NCBI RefSeq assembly: GCF_016756395.1
Contig: NZ_AP018365.1
Span: 6,762,001 to 6,826,000, forward strand
Length of the DNA: 64,000 nucleotides
Source: Streptomyces sp. SN-593
Lineage (GTDB): Bacteria; Actinomycetota; Actinomycetes; Streptomycetales; Streptomycetaceae
Direction of reading: 5' to 3'
Part shown: piece by piece, positions 34,033-46,100 of the stretch
Numbering within the stretch: the stretch's first letter is position 1
Layout of the letters: every line of letters starts with the position of its first letter
Notes under the pieces: generated by a model
Databases searched by the model: none
Seen by the model: the letters and a program-made list of their open reading frames with translations, nothing else
What the model was told of the DNA's origin: nothing
Position numbers and translations under genes: made by a program

Positions 34033-35457
34033 ATGGCAGAGCAGACCCCTACCGGCGCGGCACCGGACGGCGGGCGGCCGGGGGGACCCGGCCCGCGCAC
34101 CGTGATCGAGAACTGCGCCGTCGCCACCGTGGACGCCGCCGGCACCGAGTACGCCACCGGGCACGTGGTGGTGGCCGGCCGCACCATCGAGGCGGTCGGC
34201 GCGGGGCCCGCGCCCGCCGGCCTCGCGGACGTCGTCCGCCGGATCGACGGCACCGGGCACCTGGCCACCCCCGGCCTGGTCAACACCCACCACCACTTCT
34301 ACCAGTGGCTCACCCGCGGCCTGGCCCAGGACAGCAACCTCTTCGACTGGCTGGTCGAGCTGTACCCGACCTGGGCCCGGATCGACGAGACCATGGTGCA
34401 CGCCGCCGCGTCGGGGTCACTGGCGATGATGGTCCGCGGCGGGGTCACCACCGCCATGGACCACCACTACGTCTTCCCGCGCGGCACCGGCGACCTGCTC
34501 GGCGCCGAGATCCGGGCCGCCGCCGAGGTCGGCGTGCGCTTCACCGCCGCCCGCGGCTCGATGGACCGCGGGAAGTCCGACGGCGGGCTGCCGCCGGACT
34601 TCGCGGTGGAGGGCCTGGAGGAGGCGCTGCTGGCCACCGAGGCCGCGATCGACACCCACCACGACGCCTCCTTCGGCTCGATGCTCCAGATCGCCGCCGC
34701 GCCCTGCTCGCCCTTCTCCGTGTCCACCGCACTGATGCGGGAGGCGGCGGAGCTGGCCCGCCGCAAGGGGGTGCGGCTGCACACCCACGGCAGCGAGACC
34801 GTGGAGGAGGAGAAGTTCTGCCACGAGCTGTTCGGGATGGGCCCGACGGACTACTTCGAGTCCACCGGCTGGCTGGGCGACGACGTGTGGATGGCGCACT
34901 GCGTGCACATGAACGACGCCGACGTCGCCGCCTTCGCCCGTACCGGCACCGGTGTCGCGCACTGCCCGTCCTCCAACGCCCGCCTGGCCGCGGGGATCGC
35001 GCGCGTGCCGGAGATGCTCGCCGCCGGCGTCCCGGTCGGCCTCGGGGTGGACGGCACCGCCTCCAACGAGTCCGGCGAACTGCACACCGAGCTGCGCAAC
35101 GCGCTGCTGATCAACCGGCTGCGCGGAGGCGAGAAGGCGCTCACCGCCCGGCAGGCGCTGCGCCTGGGCACGTACGGCGGCGCCCGCGTGCTGGGCCGCG
35201 AGGCGGAGATCGGCTCCCTGGAGCCGGGCAAGCTCGCGGACCTGGTGCTGTGGAAGCTCGACGGGATCGGGCACGCGTCGATCGCCGACCCGGTCGCGGC
35301 GCTGGTCCTGGGCGCCGCGGCGCCGGTCACCCTGTCGCTGGTGGGCGGGACCGCCGTGGTGGAGGACGGCCGCCTCACCCGCGTCGACGAGGAGGGGATC
35401 GCGCGCCTCACCCGCGACGAGGCCCGCCGCCTCGCCCGGATCGCGGGCCTGACCTGA
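34033..35457 (+). CDS. 8-oxoguanine deaminase-type amidohydrolase
   Basis: The 474-residue protein is an amidohydrolase of the TrzN/8-oxoguanine deaminase group. The first metal site is NTHHHFYQW, followed by the HTHGSETVEEEK block, the metal histidine in AHCVHMNDAD and the aspartate in GVDGTASNESGE. Known members next to uricase genes convert 8-oxoguanine to urate and ammonia, which fits the operon context. The first 20 residues are a disordered Gly/Pro-rich extension. A guanine- or other purine-deaminating role is the main alternative. Confidence 0.85.
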   Translation: MAEQTPTGAAPDGGRPGGPGPRTVIENCAVATVDAAGTEYATGHVVVAGRTIEAVGAGPAPAGLADVVRRIDGTGHLATPGLVNTHHHFYQWLTRGLAQDSNLFDWLVELYPTWARIDETMVHAAASGSLAMMVRGGVTTAMDHHYVFPRGTGDLLGAEIRAAAEVGVRFTAARGSMDRGKSDGGLPPDFAVEGLEEALLATEAAIDTHHDASFGSMLQIAAAPCSPFSVSTALMREAAELARRKGVRLHTHGSETVEEEKFCHELFGMGPTDYFESTGWLGDDVWMAHCVHMNDADVAAFARTGTGVAHCPSSNARLAAGIARVPEMLAAGVPVGLGVDGTASNESGELHTELRNALLINRLRGGEKALTARQALRLGTYGGARVLGREAEIGSLEPGKLADLVLWKLDGIGHASIADPVAALVLGAAAPVTLSLVGGTAVVEDGRLTRVDEEGIARLTRDEARRLARIAGLT

Positions 35458-35499
35458 GCCGCCCGGCCCGCGGCACTCCGGCTCGCGCCGCCCCGGCGC

Positions 35500-35997
35500 C
35501 TACAGCCGCCGGTACATGACGTGCAGCCCCACGTAGCCCAGCCGCGGGTGCCGGAAGCCCTCCGGCACGGTGCCGATCACCTCGAAGCCCAGCGACCGGT
35601 AGAGCCGCACCGCGGGGGTGTTGGACGCGACCACCGCGTTGAACTGCATCCCGCGGTAGCCGGCCGCGCCCGCCCAGCGCAGCGCCTCCTCGCACAGCGC
35701 CCGCCCCACGCCCCGCCCGGCGTGCCCGGGGTCCACCATGAAGCTCGCGCTGGCGACGTGGGCCGCGTTGCCCATCTGGTTGGGGTTCATCTTCGCAGTC
35801 CCCAGGACGGCGCCGGAGGAGTCGGCGGCCACGACGGTGCGGCCGGGCGGCGCCAGCATCCAAGCGGTGCGCGCCGACTCCTCGGGGATGTCCACCGGGT
35901 AGCCGAACGTCTCGCCCTCGGCGCAGATCCGGTGCAGGAACGGCCAGATCAGCGGCCAGTCCGCGGCCTTCGCGTCGCGTACCCGCAGGTCCGTCAC
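35500..35997 (-). CDS. GNAT-family N-acetyltransferase
   Basis: The 165-residue protein has the GNAT acetyl-CoA-binding motif A, FMVDPGHAGRGVGRALCEEAL, with the preceding strand TVVAADSSGAVLG, and the motif B segment TPAVRLYRSLGFEVIG. It transfers an acetyl group to an unidentified amine. The GTG start lies four bases after the malate synthase stop, so the two are probably co-transcribed, yet the link to glyoxylate metabolism is unclear. Confidence 0.88.
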   Translation of the reverse strand: MTDLRVRDAKAADWPLIWPFLHRICAEGETFGYPVDIPEESARTAWMLAPPGRTVVAADSSGAVLGTAKMNPNQMGNAAHVASASFMVDPGHAGRGVGRALCEEALRWAGAAGYRGMQFNAVVASNTPAVRLYRSLGFEVIGTVPEGFRHPRLGYVGLHVMYRRL

Positions 35998-36001
35998 CTG
36001 C

Positions 36002-37621
<1,620 letters not shown>

Positions 37622-37689
37622 GGGGGTCACTCCTCCGTAGGGCAGGGGCGGCACGGGGTGCCGGGACGCGCCGCGGCGCGCTCGCTTCT

Positions 37690-37738
37690 GCACAGTGGAG
37701 CATAGTTTTCGCTGTGCGGAAGTTCAACGTTTTGTGGC
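37690..37738 (-). promoter_or_regulatory. aceB promoter with degenerate shared operator
   Basis: On the minus strand TTGAAC (37722-37727) and TATGCT (37699-37704) are 17 bases apart, a very good promoter. GCCAC-AAAAC-GTTGA (37738-37724) covers the -35: one half-site of the uraD/allB operator is exact and the other matches in three of five bases. A GCACAG/CTGTGC inverted repeat (37690-37695 and 37712-37717) also flanks the -10. Confidence 0.6.
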
Positions 37739-37856
37739 ACGGCGTACGGGGGACGCACCGGGCGGCGGGGCGGCGGGGCGGACAGGTACGGGAGACGGGC
37801 GGGAGAGGCCGGGCCGGGAGACCGGCACGGCCCGGACGCGGCGCCGGGTCCGCCGC

Positions 37857-38495
37857 TCAACCGAGGAGGCGCAGGTCGTCCGGAGTGTCGATGTCGGCGG
37901 GGTCGCCGACGTCCCCGCACTCCACGAGCACGGTCTGCCCGGCGTGCTCGCGCAGGTACGTCCGCGCCCCGCGGTCGCCGCCCGCGCTTCCCGCCACCCC
38001 CGCCCAGCGGCTCGCGCCGAACAGCACCGGGTGCGCCCGGCGCCCCCCGTACACCGCCGACACCAGCGCGGACGGCAGGTCGTCGGCCGCCCGGGCCGCC
38101 GCGACCACCCGCGCCACGGCCGCGCCCGGAATCCCCGGCTGGTCCACCAGCGCGACCACCGCCGCGGCCGGCCCCTCCTCCCGCGCCGCCGCCCGCTCCC
38201 TCGCCGCGGCGGCCAGCGAGGCGAGCCCCGCGCGCAGCGAGGAGCCCATCCCGTCGGACCAGTGCGGGTTGTCCACCAGCACGCAGCCGGCCAGGTCGGC
38301 GCGCTCGCGCACCTCGTCCGCCGCCGCGCCCAGCACCACGTGCACCGGGCCGCAGCCGCCCGCCCGCAGCACCGCGACCGCGTGCTCCACCAGCGGCCGG
38401 CCCCGGTGGCCCAGCAGCGCCTTGGGACGGCCGCCGAGCCGCCGCCCCCCGCCGGCCGCCAGCAGCAGCCCGGCCACCTCGCCGTGTGAGTCCAT
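37857..38495 (-). CDS. MocA-like molybdenum cofactor nucleotidyltransferase
   Basis: The 212-residue protein is an NTP transferase of the MobA/MocA type, with the N-terminal nucleotide-binding sequence GLLLAAGGGRRLGGRPKALL and the acidic VALVDQPG motif. MocA makes the cytosine-dinucleotide form of molybdenum cofactor used by many xanthine-dehydrogenase-family enzymes. Its placement among purine catabolic genes, with a xanthine dehydrogenase operon 24 kb to the left, fits that role. Lactate-guanylyl or other nucleotidyl transfer cannot be excluded by sequence alone. Confidence 0.8.
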   Translation of the reverse strand: MDSHGEVAGLLLAAGGGRRLGGRPKALLGHRGRPLVEHAVAVLRAGGCGPVHVVLGAAADEVRERADLAGCVLVDNPHWSDGMGSSLRAGLASLAAAARERAAAREEGPAAAVVALVDQPGIPGAAVARVVAAARAADDLPSALVSAVYGGRRAHPVLFGASRWAGVAGSAGGDRGARTYLREHAGQTVLVECGDVGDPADIDTPDDLRLLG

Positions 38496-38622
38496 CCGTC
38501 CTGCATACCGCGCGTGTCACGGCAGTGGAACAGGGCGCCGTCGGCGCGGCGTGTTCCGGTATCGTCTGGCCCTGTTGCGGGTGGGGCGGTTGCCAGGCGA
38601 GAGACGGGGACTGGGGGGACTG

Positions 38623-40806
38623 ATGGGGCCAGCGCACAGCGGTCCGGACTTCGGTCAGGACCTCGGGCCGGACGTCCGCGGACCGGTCTTCGCTCCGCTC
38701 CTCGACGACGACCCGGCGGCCGTCTCGGGGCACCGGATCAGCGCGCGCCTCGGCGCGGACGGACCGGGCGCCGCCGGCGTCACCTACCTCGCGTACGACC
38801 CGGGCGGGCAGCCCGTCGCGCTCACCGTGATCAGGCCCGGCCTCACCGCCGCCGACGGCTTCGCCGCCCGCTTCCACCACGACGCGCAGGCCGCGGCCCG
38901 GGTGCCCGGTCCCCGCGCGGTGCCGGTGGTCGGCAGCGGGCGCGAGGGGGACCGGTACTGGATCGCCTCCGGCTACGTGCCGTCGCTCTCGCTGCGCGCG
39001 GCGGTGGAGGTCGCCGGGCCGCTGCCCACCGGGGTGGTGCTCCGGCTGGTCGCCGCGCTCGCCGAAGGGCTCCAGGCGATGCACCACGCGGGGGTGGTGC
39101 ACGGCGGACTGCGCCCCGCGCACGTGCTGCTCGCGGGCGACGGCCCCCGGGTGAAGGGACACGGGCTGGCCTGGGTCGCGGAGGCGGCGGGCCCCGGGAC
39201 CGCCGCCGGTGAGGCGGCCGCGGGTGGGGCGTCTGCCGCGGGTGGAGCCGAGGACGCGGGCGGTGACGCGGCGGCCGGGACGGGGACGGGGGCCGGCGCG
39301 GACGGCGCACCGGGGGCCGGAACCGTGGGAGCCGCCGATGCCGGCGGCGCCGCGGCGGACGCCGGTGAGGAGTCCGGAGCGGCGCCCGGAGCGGCGTCCG
39401 GAGGGGAGCCCGGCACGGACGCGGTCGGCGAGGCGACCGCCTTCCGCTCGCCCGAGCAGGCCGCGGGCAAGCCGGCCCGGCCCGCCACCGACGTCTTCGC
39501 GCTCGGGCAGATAGCGGCGTACGCCTCGATCGGCGCCGCGCCCTTCGGCGACGGCTCCCGGGTGCAGCACGCGGAGCCCGATCTCAACGAACTCCCGGGC
39601 CAGTTGCGGGAGATCGTCACCCGCTGCCTCATCAAGGACCCCGCGCTGCGGCCCTCCCTGGCCCAGATCACCACGATGTGCGCGCAGGCCGCGCCCGAGT
39701 CCCGCCCGGTCTCCTGGCTGCCGGCACCCCTCCTCGCCGCGATCCTCCCGGCGATACCCCCGCCGCACTTCGCCCCGCCCCGGGCCGCGCCGCCGTCCCC
39801 GGCCGCGCCCGCGGCGCCGCCCCGCCCGCCGGAGCCCGCGCGGCCGCCCGCGCCCGACGCCGGGCCCGACGCCCGGCCCGAAGGCGCTGCCCCGGCGCCC
39901 GCCGGCCCGCCGCCGCAGGACGCGCCCGCGCCGGCCGCGGCGGCCCCCGCGCAGCTCCACGCACCCGCGCCGCCCGCCCCGGCGGCCCCCGCGCCGCCGT
40001 CCGCCGCGCCGCACGGCGGCTACCTGTGGCACCCCCAGCAATGGCCGCGCGCCCCCTACGTCCATGTGCCGCTGCCCCTGCCGCGCAGGCGGCGCAAGGC
40101 GGTCGGCGTGGTGGCCGCCGTCGCCGGGGTCGCGGTCGTGGCCACCGCCGCGGTCGCGCTCTCCTCCAGCAGCGGCAACCGTTCGGCCGTAGGCGCCCGG
40201 CCGCCGGAGGCCGGGGCGCCGCAGCAGTCGCCCTCGGGGTCGGCGCCCTCCCGGCAGACACCCGCGCCGGGGCAGTCCGCACCGACGGCCCCCTCGCCCA
40301 CGTCACCGCCGCCGGGCGGCGACGCCACCGGGTCGCCGCCCGGGGCCGCCCTGGTCTACCAGCAGATGGAGCTGCCCGCCGGTGACGGGCTGTCACTGCG
40401 CACCGACCCGCCGGCCGTCGGCTCCGGCACCAACAGCGGCGACTTCGGGCTCACCGGGGACGCCTCCGCGTTCACCGTGGACCGCACCCGCGACACCCTC
40501 GCCGTGGTCGGCCCGGACAGCCCGATGACCGTCGACACCTGCCGGTCGGCGGTCGCGGCCGGGGTGGACGCCGTCGACGCCGCCTCGCTCGGCGAGGGCT
40601 CCCGGCTGTGCGTGCGGTCCGTCGACGGCACGCTGACCGCGCTGGTGACGTTCCGTCAGCTTCCGCTGCGTCAGGTCCCGCACGCCGCCGCGGTGTTCGA
40701 CGTCACGGTGTGGCACGAGGTGGGCGAGCGCTCCGCGCCGGGCACCGGAATCAGCGCGAATTTCGACAACGGAGTGGCGCGACGGTGGTCGGTTCGCGTT
40801 AACTGA
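38623..40806 (+). CDS. Membrane-anchored pseudokinase with extracellular C-terminal domain
   Basis: The 727-residue protein has a Ser/Thr-kinase-like fold (about residues 35-355) without the catalytic residues. The VAIK lysine is T68 (VALTVI), the HRD loop is H160-G-G (HGGLRPAHVLL), and the DFG position reads G179-H-G. The late RSPEQ and TDVFALGQIAAY segments remain kinase-like. An approximately 80-residue Gly/Ala-rich insert (about 190-270) replaces the activation loop. A Pro-rich stretch (about 375-480) leads to one transmembrane helix (about 493-514) and an extracellular domain of about 210 residues, at least the last 150 of them folded. Probable role: signalling scaffold. GGGGGG precedes ATG 38623. 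Confidence 0.85.
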   Translation: MGPAHSGPDFGQDLGPDVRGPVFAPLLDDDPAAVSGHRISARLGADGPGAAGVTYLAYDPGGQPVALTVIRPGLTAADGFAARFHHDAQAAARVPGPRAVPVVGSGREGDRYWIASGYVPSLSLRAAVEVAGPLPTGVVLRLVAALAEGLQAMHHAGVVHGGLRPAHVLLAGDGPRVKGHGLAWVAEAAGPGTAAGEAAAGGASAAGGAEDAGGDAAAGTGTGAGADGAPGAGTVGAADAGGAAADAGEESGAAPGAASGGEPGTDAVGEATAFRSPEQAAGKPARPATDVFALGQIAAYASIGAAPFGDGSRVQHAEPDLNELPGQLREIVTRCLIKDPALRPSLAQITTMCAQAAPESRPVSWLPAPLLAAILPAIPPPHFAPPRAAPPSPAAPAAPPRPPEPARPPAPDAGPDARPEGAAPAPAGPPPQDAPAPAAAAPAQLHAPAPPAPAAPAPPSAAPHGGYLWHPQQWPRAPYVHVPLPLPRRRRKAVGVVAAVAGVAVVATAAVALSSSSGNRSAVGARPPEAGAPQQSPSGSAPSRQTPAPGQSAPTAPSPTSPPPGGDATGSPPGAALVYQQMELPAGDGLSLRTDPPAVGSGTNSGDFGLTGDASAFTVDRTRDTLAVVGPDSPMTVDTCRSAVAAGVDAVDAASLGEGSRLCVRSVDGTLTALVTFRQLPLRQVPHAAAVFDVTVWHEVGERSAPGTGISANFDNGVARRWSVRVN

Positions 40807-40894
40807 TCCGCCCCGGGGCGCGCCGGCGCACCGCCGCGTCCGGGTGCGGTACCGACGCGAGGGTGGGTCATACGTGGTGGTGGGGGAGACACGC

Positions 40895-41206
40895 GTGCTC
40901 GACGACGGGCGCGGCGGCACGGTCGGCGGCGGGCCGGGTACCGGACTGGCGGACGCGGTGGACCGTATGCGCCGGGAACTGGCCGCCTACCGGCGGGCGC
41001 TGCCGGACCGGTCGGTCGCCGAGGACGGGCTCGGCGCGCTGGCCCGCGCGGCCGCCGCGGACCGGGCGCCCGATCCGGCGGACTCCGAGCGGATGCGCCA
41101 CTCCTTACTTCTCGTGGTGGCCGCGGTCGGCTCGGTGAGCGCGCTCACCGCTCCGCTCGACGCGCTGCGCGAGGCCGTCGAGACGCTCGCCCCGCCCTGC
41201 CCCTGA
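40895..41206 (+). CDS. DUF5955-family small protein
   Basis: The 103-residue protein fits the DUF5955 pattern: an N-terminal Gly-rich tail, then two amphipathic helices (LADAVDRMRRELAAYRRALP and RMRHSLLLVVAAVGSVSAL) with a closing helix. The GTG at 40895 was chosen because GGGGGAG ends six bases before it; earlier in-frame GTGs at 40874-40880 are possible. The function of the family is unknown. It follows the pseudokinase gene by 88 bases on the same strand. Confidence 0.65.
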   Translation: MLDDGRGGTVGGGPGTGLADAVDRMRRELAAYRRALPDRSVAEDGLGALARAAAADRAPDPADSERMRHSLLLVVAAVGSVSALTAPLDALREAVETLAPPCP

Positions 41207-41517
41207 GCGCGGGGGCGCCCTCGCCCGTTGCCCGCTGCCCGCCGCCCGTTCGGCCGTGGACCGTTGGACGGCCCCTTGCCGGCCGGTGGCGGCCCCGCGC
41301 GTACCTGGCCGGTCGGGGGCCGCGCCCGCTGACGCCGGCTCGGGCGGCCGCTCTCGTGGCCGTGCCCGCCGGGTTCGGGCGGCCCGTGCCCGCTGCCGCG
41401 TCCCGGCCTCGCCCACGCCCGGCGCGCCGCTGACGCCGGGAGATTGTCTCCAGCCCCCGGTGGCCCCAGCTCCTCGCGCCCGCACGCCCGCACGCCCGCA
41501 CGCCCGCTGACGGCGGC
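41207..41517. other. GC-rich intergenic region with tandem octamers
   Basis: About 310 bases between two convergent genes. It is dominated by simple CCCG-type sequence; the clearest structure is the octamer CGCCCGCA repeated at 41477, 41485, 41493 and (last base changed) 41501. No gene or clear terminator was recognised. Confidence 0.55.
41477..41508. repeat. Tandem octamer (CGCCCGCA)x4
   Basis: Three perfect copies and one copy with a final T instead of A lie just before the stop codon of the IclR gene (41518). Confidence 0.85.
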
Positions 41518-42270
41518 TCAGGTGGTCAGGGCCCGCGCCAACCGCCGTGCCACGTCGTGCAGGACCGGCACGATCCTGTCGGTGGCCGCCTCGGTCACCC
41601 GCGCGGCCGGGCCGGAGATCGAGATGGCCGCGGCGGTCGGAGCGCCGGGCACGGCGACCGCGAGGCAGCGCACCCCGGCCTCCTGCTCGTTGTCGTCCAC
41701 GGCGTAGCCGCGCTCCCGGACCCGTTCGAGCTCGGCCAGGAGGACGTCCGGGTCGGTGATGGTGTGCTCGGTCGCCGCCGGCATCCCGGTCCGGGCCAGC
41801 AGCGCCCGGGCCCGCTCCGGCGGGACCTGCGCCAGCAGCGCCTTGCCGACGCCCGTGGAGTGCGGCAGCACCCGCCGTCCGACCTCGGTGAACATCCGCA
41901 TCGAGTGCCGCGAGGGCACCTGTGCGACGTACACCGCCTCGTCGCCGTCGAGCAGCGCCATGTTCGCGGTCTCGCCGGTCGTCTCGACGAGTTCGGCCAG
42001 GTGGGGGCGGGCCCAGGCGCCCAGCAGCCGGGAGGCGCTCTCGCCGAGCCGGATCAGCCGCGGGCCCAGGGCGTACCGCCGGTTCGGCTGCTGGCGGACG
42101 TAGCCGCAGTCCACCAGGGTGCGCATCAGGCGGTGGATCGTCGGCAGCGGCAGCCCGCTGCTGGCGGACAGCTCGCTCAGGCCGACCTCGCCGCCCGCGT
42201 CCGCCACCCGCTCCAGCAGGTCGAAGGCGCGTTCGAGCGACTGCACGCCTCCGGCGCGGTCAGCAGGCAC
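41518..42270 (-). CDS. allR: IclR-family regulator, AllR-like
   Basis: The 250-residue protein has an IclR winged helix-turn-helix (about residues 10-70: SLERAFDLLERVADAGGEVGL, SSGLPLPTIHRLMRTL) and an IclR effector domain (about 85-245, with HSTGVGKALLAQ and GYAVDDNEQEAGVRCLA). GTG 42268-42270 was selected because GAGGGGA lies at good spacing. It is divergent from allantoinase, the arrangement of AllR in Streptomyces, where AllR represses allantoin genes until allantoin-pathway intermediates appear. The shared palindrome at allB, uraD and aceB is a plausible target. Confidence 0.85.
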   Translation of the reverse strand: MPADRAGGVQSLERAFDLLERVADAGGEVGLSELSASSGLPLPTIHRLMRTLVDCGYVRQQPNRRYALGPRLIRLGESASRLLGAWARPHLAELVETTGETANMALLDGDEAVYVAQVPSRHSMRMFTEVGRRVLPHSTGVGKALLAQVPPERARALLARTGMPAATEHTITDPDVLLAELERVRERGYAVDDNEQEAGVRCLAVAVPGAPTAAAISISGPAARVTEAATDRIVPVLHDVARRLARALTT

Positions 42271-42389
42271 GTGTGTTCCCCTCGTTCGTAGGCGGCCCTC
42301 GCGGCGGGCCGCCCGAAGGCCCGGCACCCCGGCACCCGCCGCCAGGACCCAGCGGAAGGGGGTTTTCGCTTGGTGGAATCCTACCGCTC

Positions 42390-42438
42390 TTGACGTCCCG
42401 CGGAACGCTCCCCACCATGGCCGTCAACAGAACGTTGA
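42390..42438 (+). promoter_or_regulatory. allB promoter with operator TCAAC-N5-GTTGA
   Basis: TTGACG (42390-42395) and CACCAT (42413-42418) are 17 bases apart; the -10 is weak. The perfect palindrome TCAAC-AGAAC-GTTGA (42424-42438) covers the predicted transcription start, a repressing position. It lies 32 bases past the divergent allR promoter region boundary and 25 bases before the allantoinase ATG. Confidence 0.6.
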
Positions 42439-42462
42439 AGTCTTTCCGACGGCGGAGGTCGC

Positions 42463-43842
42463 ATGGTGGAGCAGCAGGTGCTGCGTTCGAGGCGCGTGGT
42501 CACCCCCGAGGGGGAGCGCCCGGCGTCGGTGGTCTTCGCCGCCGGCACGATCACCGCGGTGCTGCCCCACGACGCGCCGCCGCCACCCGGCGCCCGGTGC
42601 ACCGACCTCGGCGACGACGTGCTGCTGCCCGGGCTGGTCGACACCCACGTGCACGTCAACGACCCGGGCCGCGCGGAGTGGGAGGGTTTCGCCTCCGCCA
42701 CCGCGGCCGCCGTGGCCGGCGGCGTCACCACGCTGGTGGACATGCCGCTCAACAGCGTGCCGCCGACCACCACCGCGGCCCACCTCGACGTCAAGCGCGC
42801 CGCCGCCCTCGGCCGGGTGCACACCGACACCGGCTTCTGGGGCGGCGCGGTGCCCGGCAACGGCGCCGACCTCAAGGCCCTGCACGACGCGGGCGTGTTC
42901 GGCTTCAAGTGCTTCCTGGTGCCCTCGGGCGTGGACGAGTTCCCGCACCTGGACCGGGAGCAACTTGCCTCCGCCATGGACGAGTTGGCGCGCTTCGACG
43001 GCCTGCTCATCGTGCACGCCGAGGACCCGCGACAGATCGACGGCGCTCCGCGGCCCGGTGGCCGCCGGTACGCCGACTTCCTCGCCTCCCGGCCGCCGGC
43101 CGCCGAGGACGACGCGATCACCGGGCTGATCGAACTGGCCGCCGAGCGCGGCACGCGGGTGCACGTCCTGCACCTGTCCGCCGCGAGCGCGGTCCCGCTG
43201 GTCGCCGCCGCCCGCCGGGAGGGGGTGCGGCTGACCGTCGAGACCTGCCCGCACTTCCTCACCCTCACCGCCGAGGAGGTCCCCGACGGCGCGACGGAGT
43301 TCAAGTGCTGTCCGCCGATCCGGGAGGCCGCCAACCAGGACGCGCTGTGGCAGGCGCTCGCCGACGGCGTCATCGACTGCGTGGTCTCCGACCACTCGCC
43401 CTCCACCGTCGACCTCAAGCACCGGGACACCGGGGACTTCGCCACCGCGTGGGGCGGCATCTCCTCGCTCCAGCTCGGCCTGCCCGCGGTGTGGACCGAG
43501 GCCCGCCGCCGCGGGCACACCCTCGCCGACGTGGCCGGCTGGATGTCGGCCGGCCCGGCGCGGCTGGCCGGCCTCGACGCGGTCAAGGGCGCGATCGCCC
43601 CCGGCCGCGACGCCGACTTCACCGTGCTGGACCCCGAGCGCACCTTCACCGTCGATCCGGCGAGGCTGCACCACCGCAACCCGATCACCGCGTACGCCGG
43701 ACGCACCCTGCACGGCGTGGTCCGCGCCACCTACCTGCGCGGCACCCTCGTCGCCGCCCAGGCGGCCGGCGATCCGGGCCCGGCCCGGGCCGTGGACGCT
43801 CCCGCCGGCCGGCTCATCGAACGGCCGACCGGCGGGAGTTGA
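42463..43842 (+). CDS. allB: Allantoinase
   Basis: The 459-residue cyclic amidohydrolase opens the hydantoin ring of allantoin to allantoate. It shows the metal site DTHVHVNDPGR, the family block DMPLNSVPPTT, the carbamylated lysine region GFKCFLVPSG, the histidines in HVLHLS and ETCPHFL, and the aspartate in CVVSDHSPS. GGAGG precedes the ATG. It is divergent from an IclR repressor. The expected next gene, allantoicase, is absent; a GH1 operon follows in the opposite direction. Confidence 0.94.
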   Translation: MVEQQVLRSRRVVTPEGERPASVVFAAGTITAVLPHDAPPPPGARCTDLGDDVLLPGLVDTHVHVNDPGRAEWEGFASATAAAVAGGVTTLVDMPLNSVPPTTTAAHLDVKRAAALGRVHTDTGFWGGAVPGNGADLKALHDAGVFGFKCFLVPSGVDEFPHLDREQLASAMDELARFDGLLIVHAEDPRQIDGAPRPGGRRYADFLASRPPAAEDDAITGLIELAAERGTRVHVLHLSAASAVPLVAAARREGVRLTVETCPHFLTLTAEEVPDGATEFKCCPPIREAANQDALWQALADGVIDCVVSDHSPSTVDLKHRDTGDFATAWGGISSLQLGLPAVWTEARRRGHTLADVAGWMSAGPARLAGLDAVKGAIAPGRDADFTVLDPERTFTVDPARLHHRNPITAYAGRTLHGVVRATYLRGTLVAAQAAGDPGPARAVDAPAGRLIERPTGGS

Positions 43843-43854
43843 CAGGCGGCGCGC

Positions 43855-45210
<1,356 letters not shown>

Positions 45211-45230
45211 GAGTTGCCTTTCGCTGGGGG

Positions 45231-46100
45231 TCACTTGACGGCGCCGGCGGTCAGCCCGGCCACCAAGTAACGCTGAAGAAGCAGGAATCCGGCGACCACG
45301 GGGACGCTCACCACGAGCGAGGCGGCCATGACCTGGTTCCAGTACACGTCGTTCTGCGTCGCGTACTCGCGCAGGCCCACGGCGAGCGTGCGGGTGCTCT
45401 CGTTGGTCATGACCGAGGCGAAGAGCACCTCGCCCCAGGCGGTCATGAACGCGTAGACGCACACCGCGACGATGCCCGGGATCGCGGCCGGCACCACGAC
45501 CCGGAACAGGGCGCCCATCGGCCCGCAGCCGTCCACCTTCGCCGCCTCGTCCAGGTCCCGGGGGATCGAGTCGAAGTACCCGACGAGCATCCAGATGGAG
45601 AAGGGCAGGGAGAAGGTGAGGTAGGTGATGATCAGCCCGAGCCGGCTGCCGTTGAGCGTGATGCCGGTGTCGTTGCCGATGTTGACGAAGATCAGGTACA
45701 GCGGCAGCAGGAAGAGGATGCCGGGGAACATCTGGGTGGACAGCACCGTGACGGTGAACAGCCGGCGGCCCGCGAAGCGGTACCGGCTCACGCCGTACGA
45801 CGCGAAGATCGCCACCGCGACCGACAGCAGCGTGGCGCTCACCGACACGATCAGCGAGTTCACGAAGTAGTGCGCCAGCGGGATGGTCTTCCAGATGTCG
45901 ACGTACGGCTTGACCGTCACGTGCCGGGGAATCCACTGGAAGGAGCCCTGCACGTCCTGGAGACTCTTGAGCGAGGAGCTGAGTATCACGTAGACGGGCA
46001 CGAGCACGAAGACCAGCAGCAGGGTCAGCACGATGCGCCGGGTCCAGACGAAGGACCGGGGCTGCGCCATCGGGGACCTCGGGACGGCGGCCCTAGGCAT
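45231..46100 (-). CDS. Carbohydrate ABC transporter permease, MalG type
   Basis: The 289-residue membrane protein has six predicted helices and the cytoplasmic EAA loop in the form DEAAKVDGCGPMGALFRVVVP, typical of CUT1 sugar permeases. ATG 46098-46100 was chosen for its GAGGTG site; a GTG at 46107-46109 is the alternative. It overlaps the other permease by eight bases. It forms the inner-membrane channel for a beta-linked oligosaccharide. No ATPase gene is present; Streptomyces CUT1 systems usually borrow the MsiK ATPase. Confidence 0.92.
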   Translation of the reverse strand: MPRAAVPRSPMAQPRSFVWTRRIVLTLLLVFVLVPVYVILSSSLKSLQDVQGSFQWIPRHVTVKPYVDIWKTIPLAHYFVNSLIVSVSATLLSVAVAIFASYGVSRYRFAGRRLFTVTVLSTQMFPGILFLLPLYLIFVNIGNDTGITLNGSRLGLIITYLTFSLPFSIWMLVGYFDSIPRDLDEAAKVDGCGPMGALFRVVVPAAIPGIVAVCVYAFMTAWGEVLFASVMTNESTRTLAVGLREYATQNDVYWNQVMAASLVVSVPVVAGFLLLQRYLVAGLTAGAVK

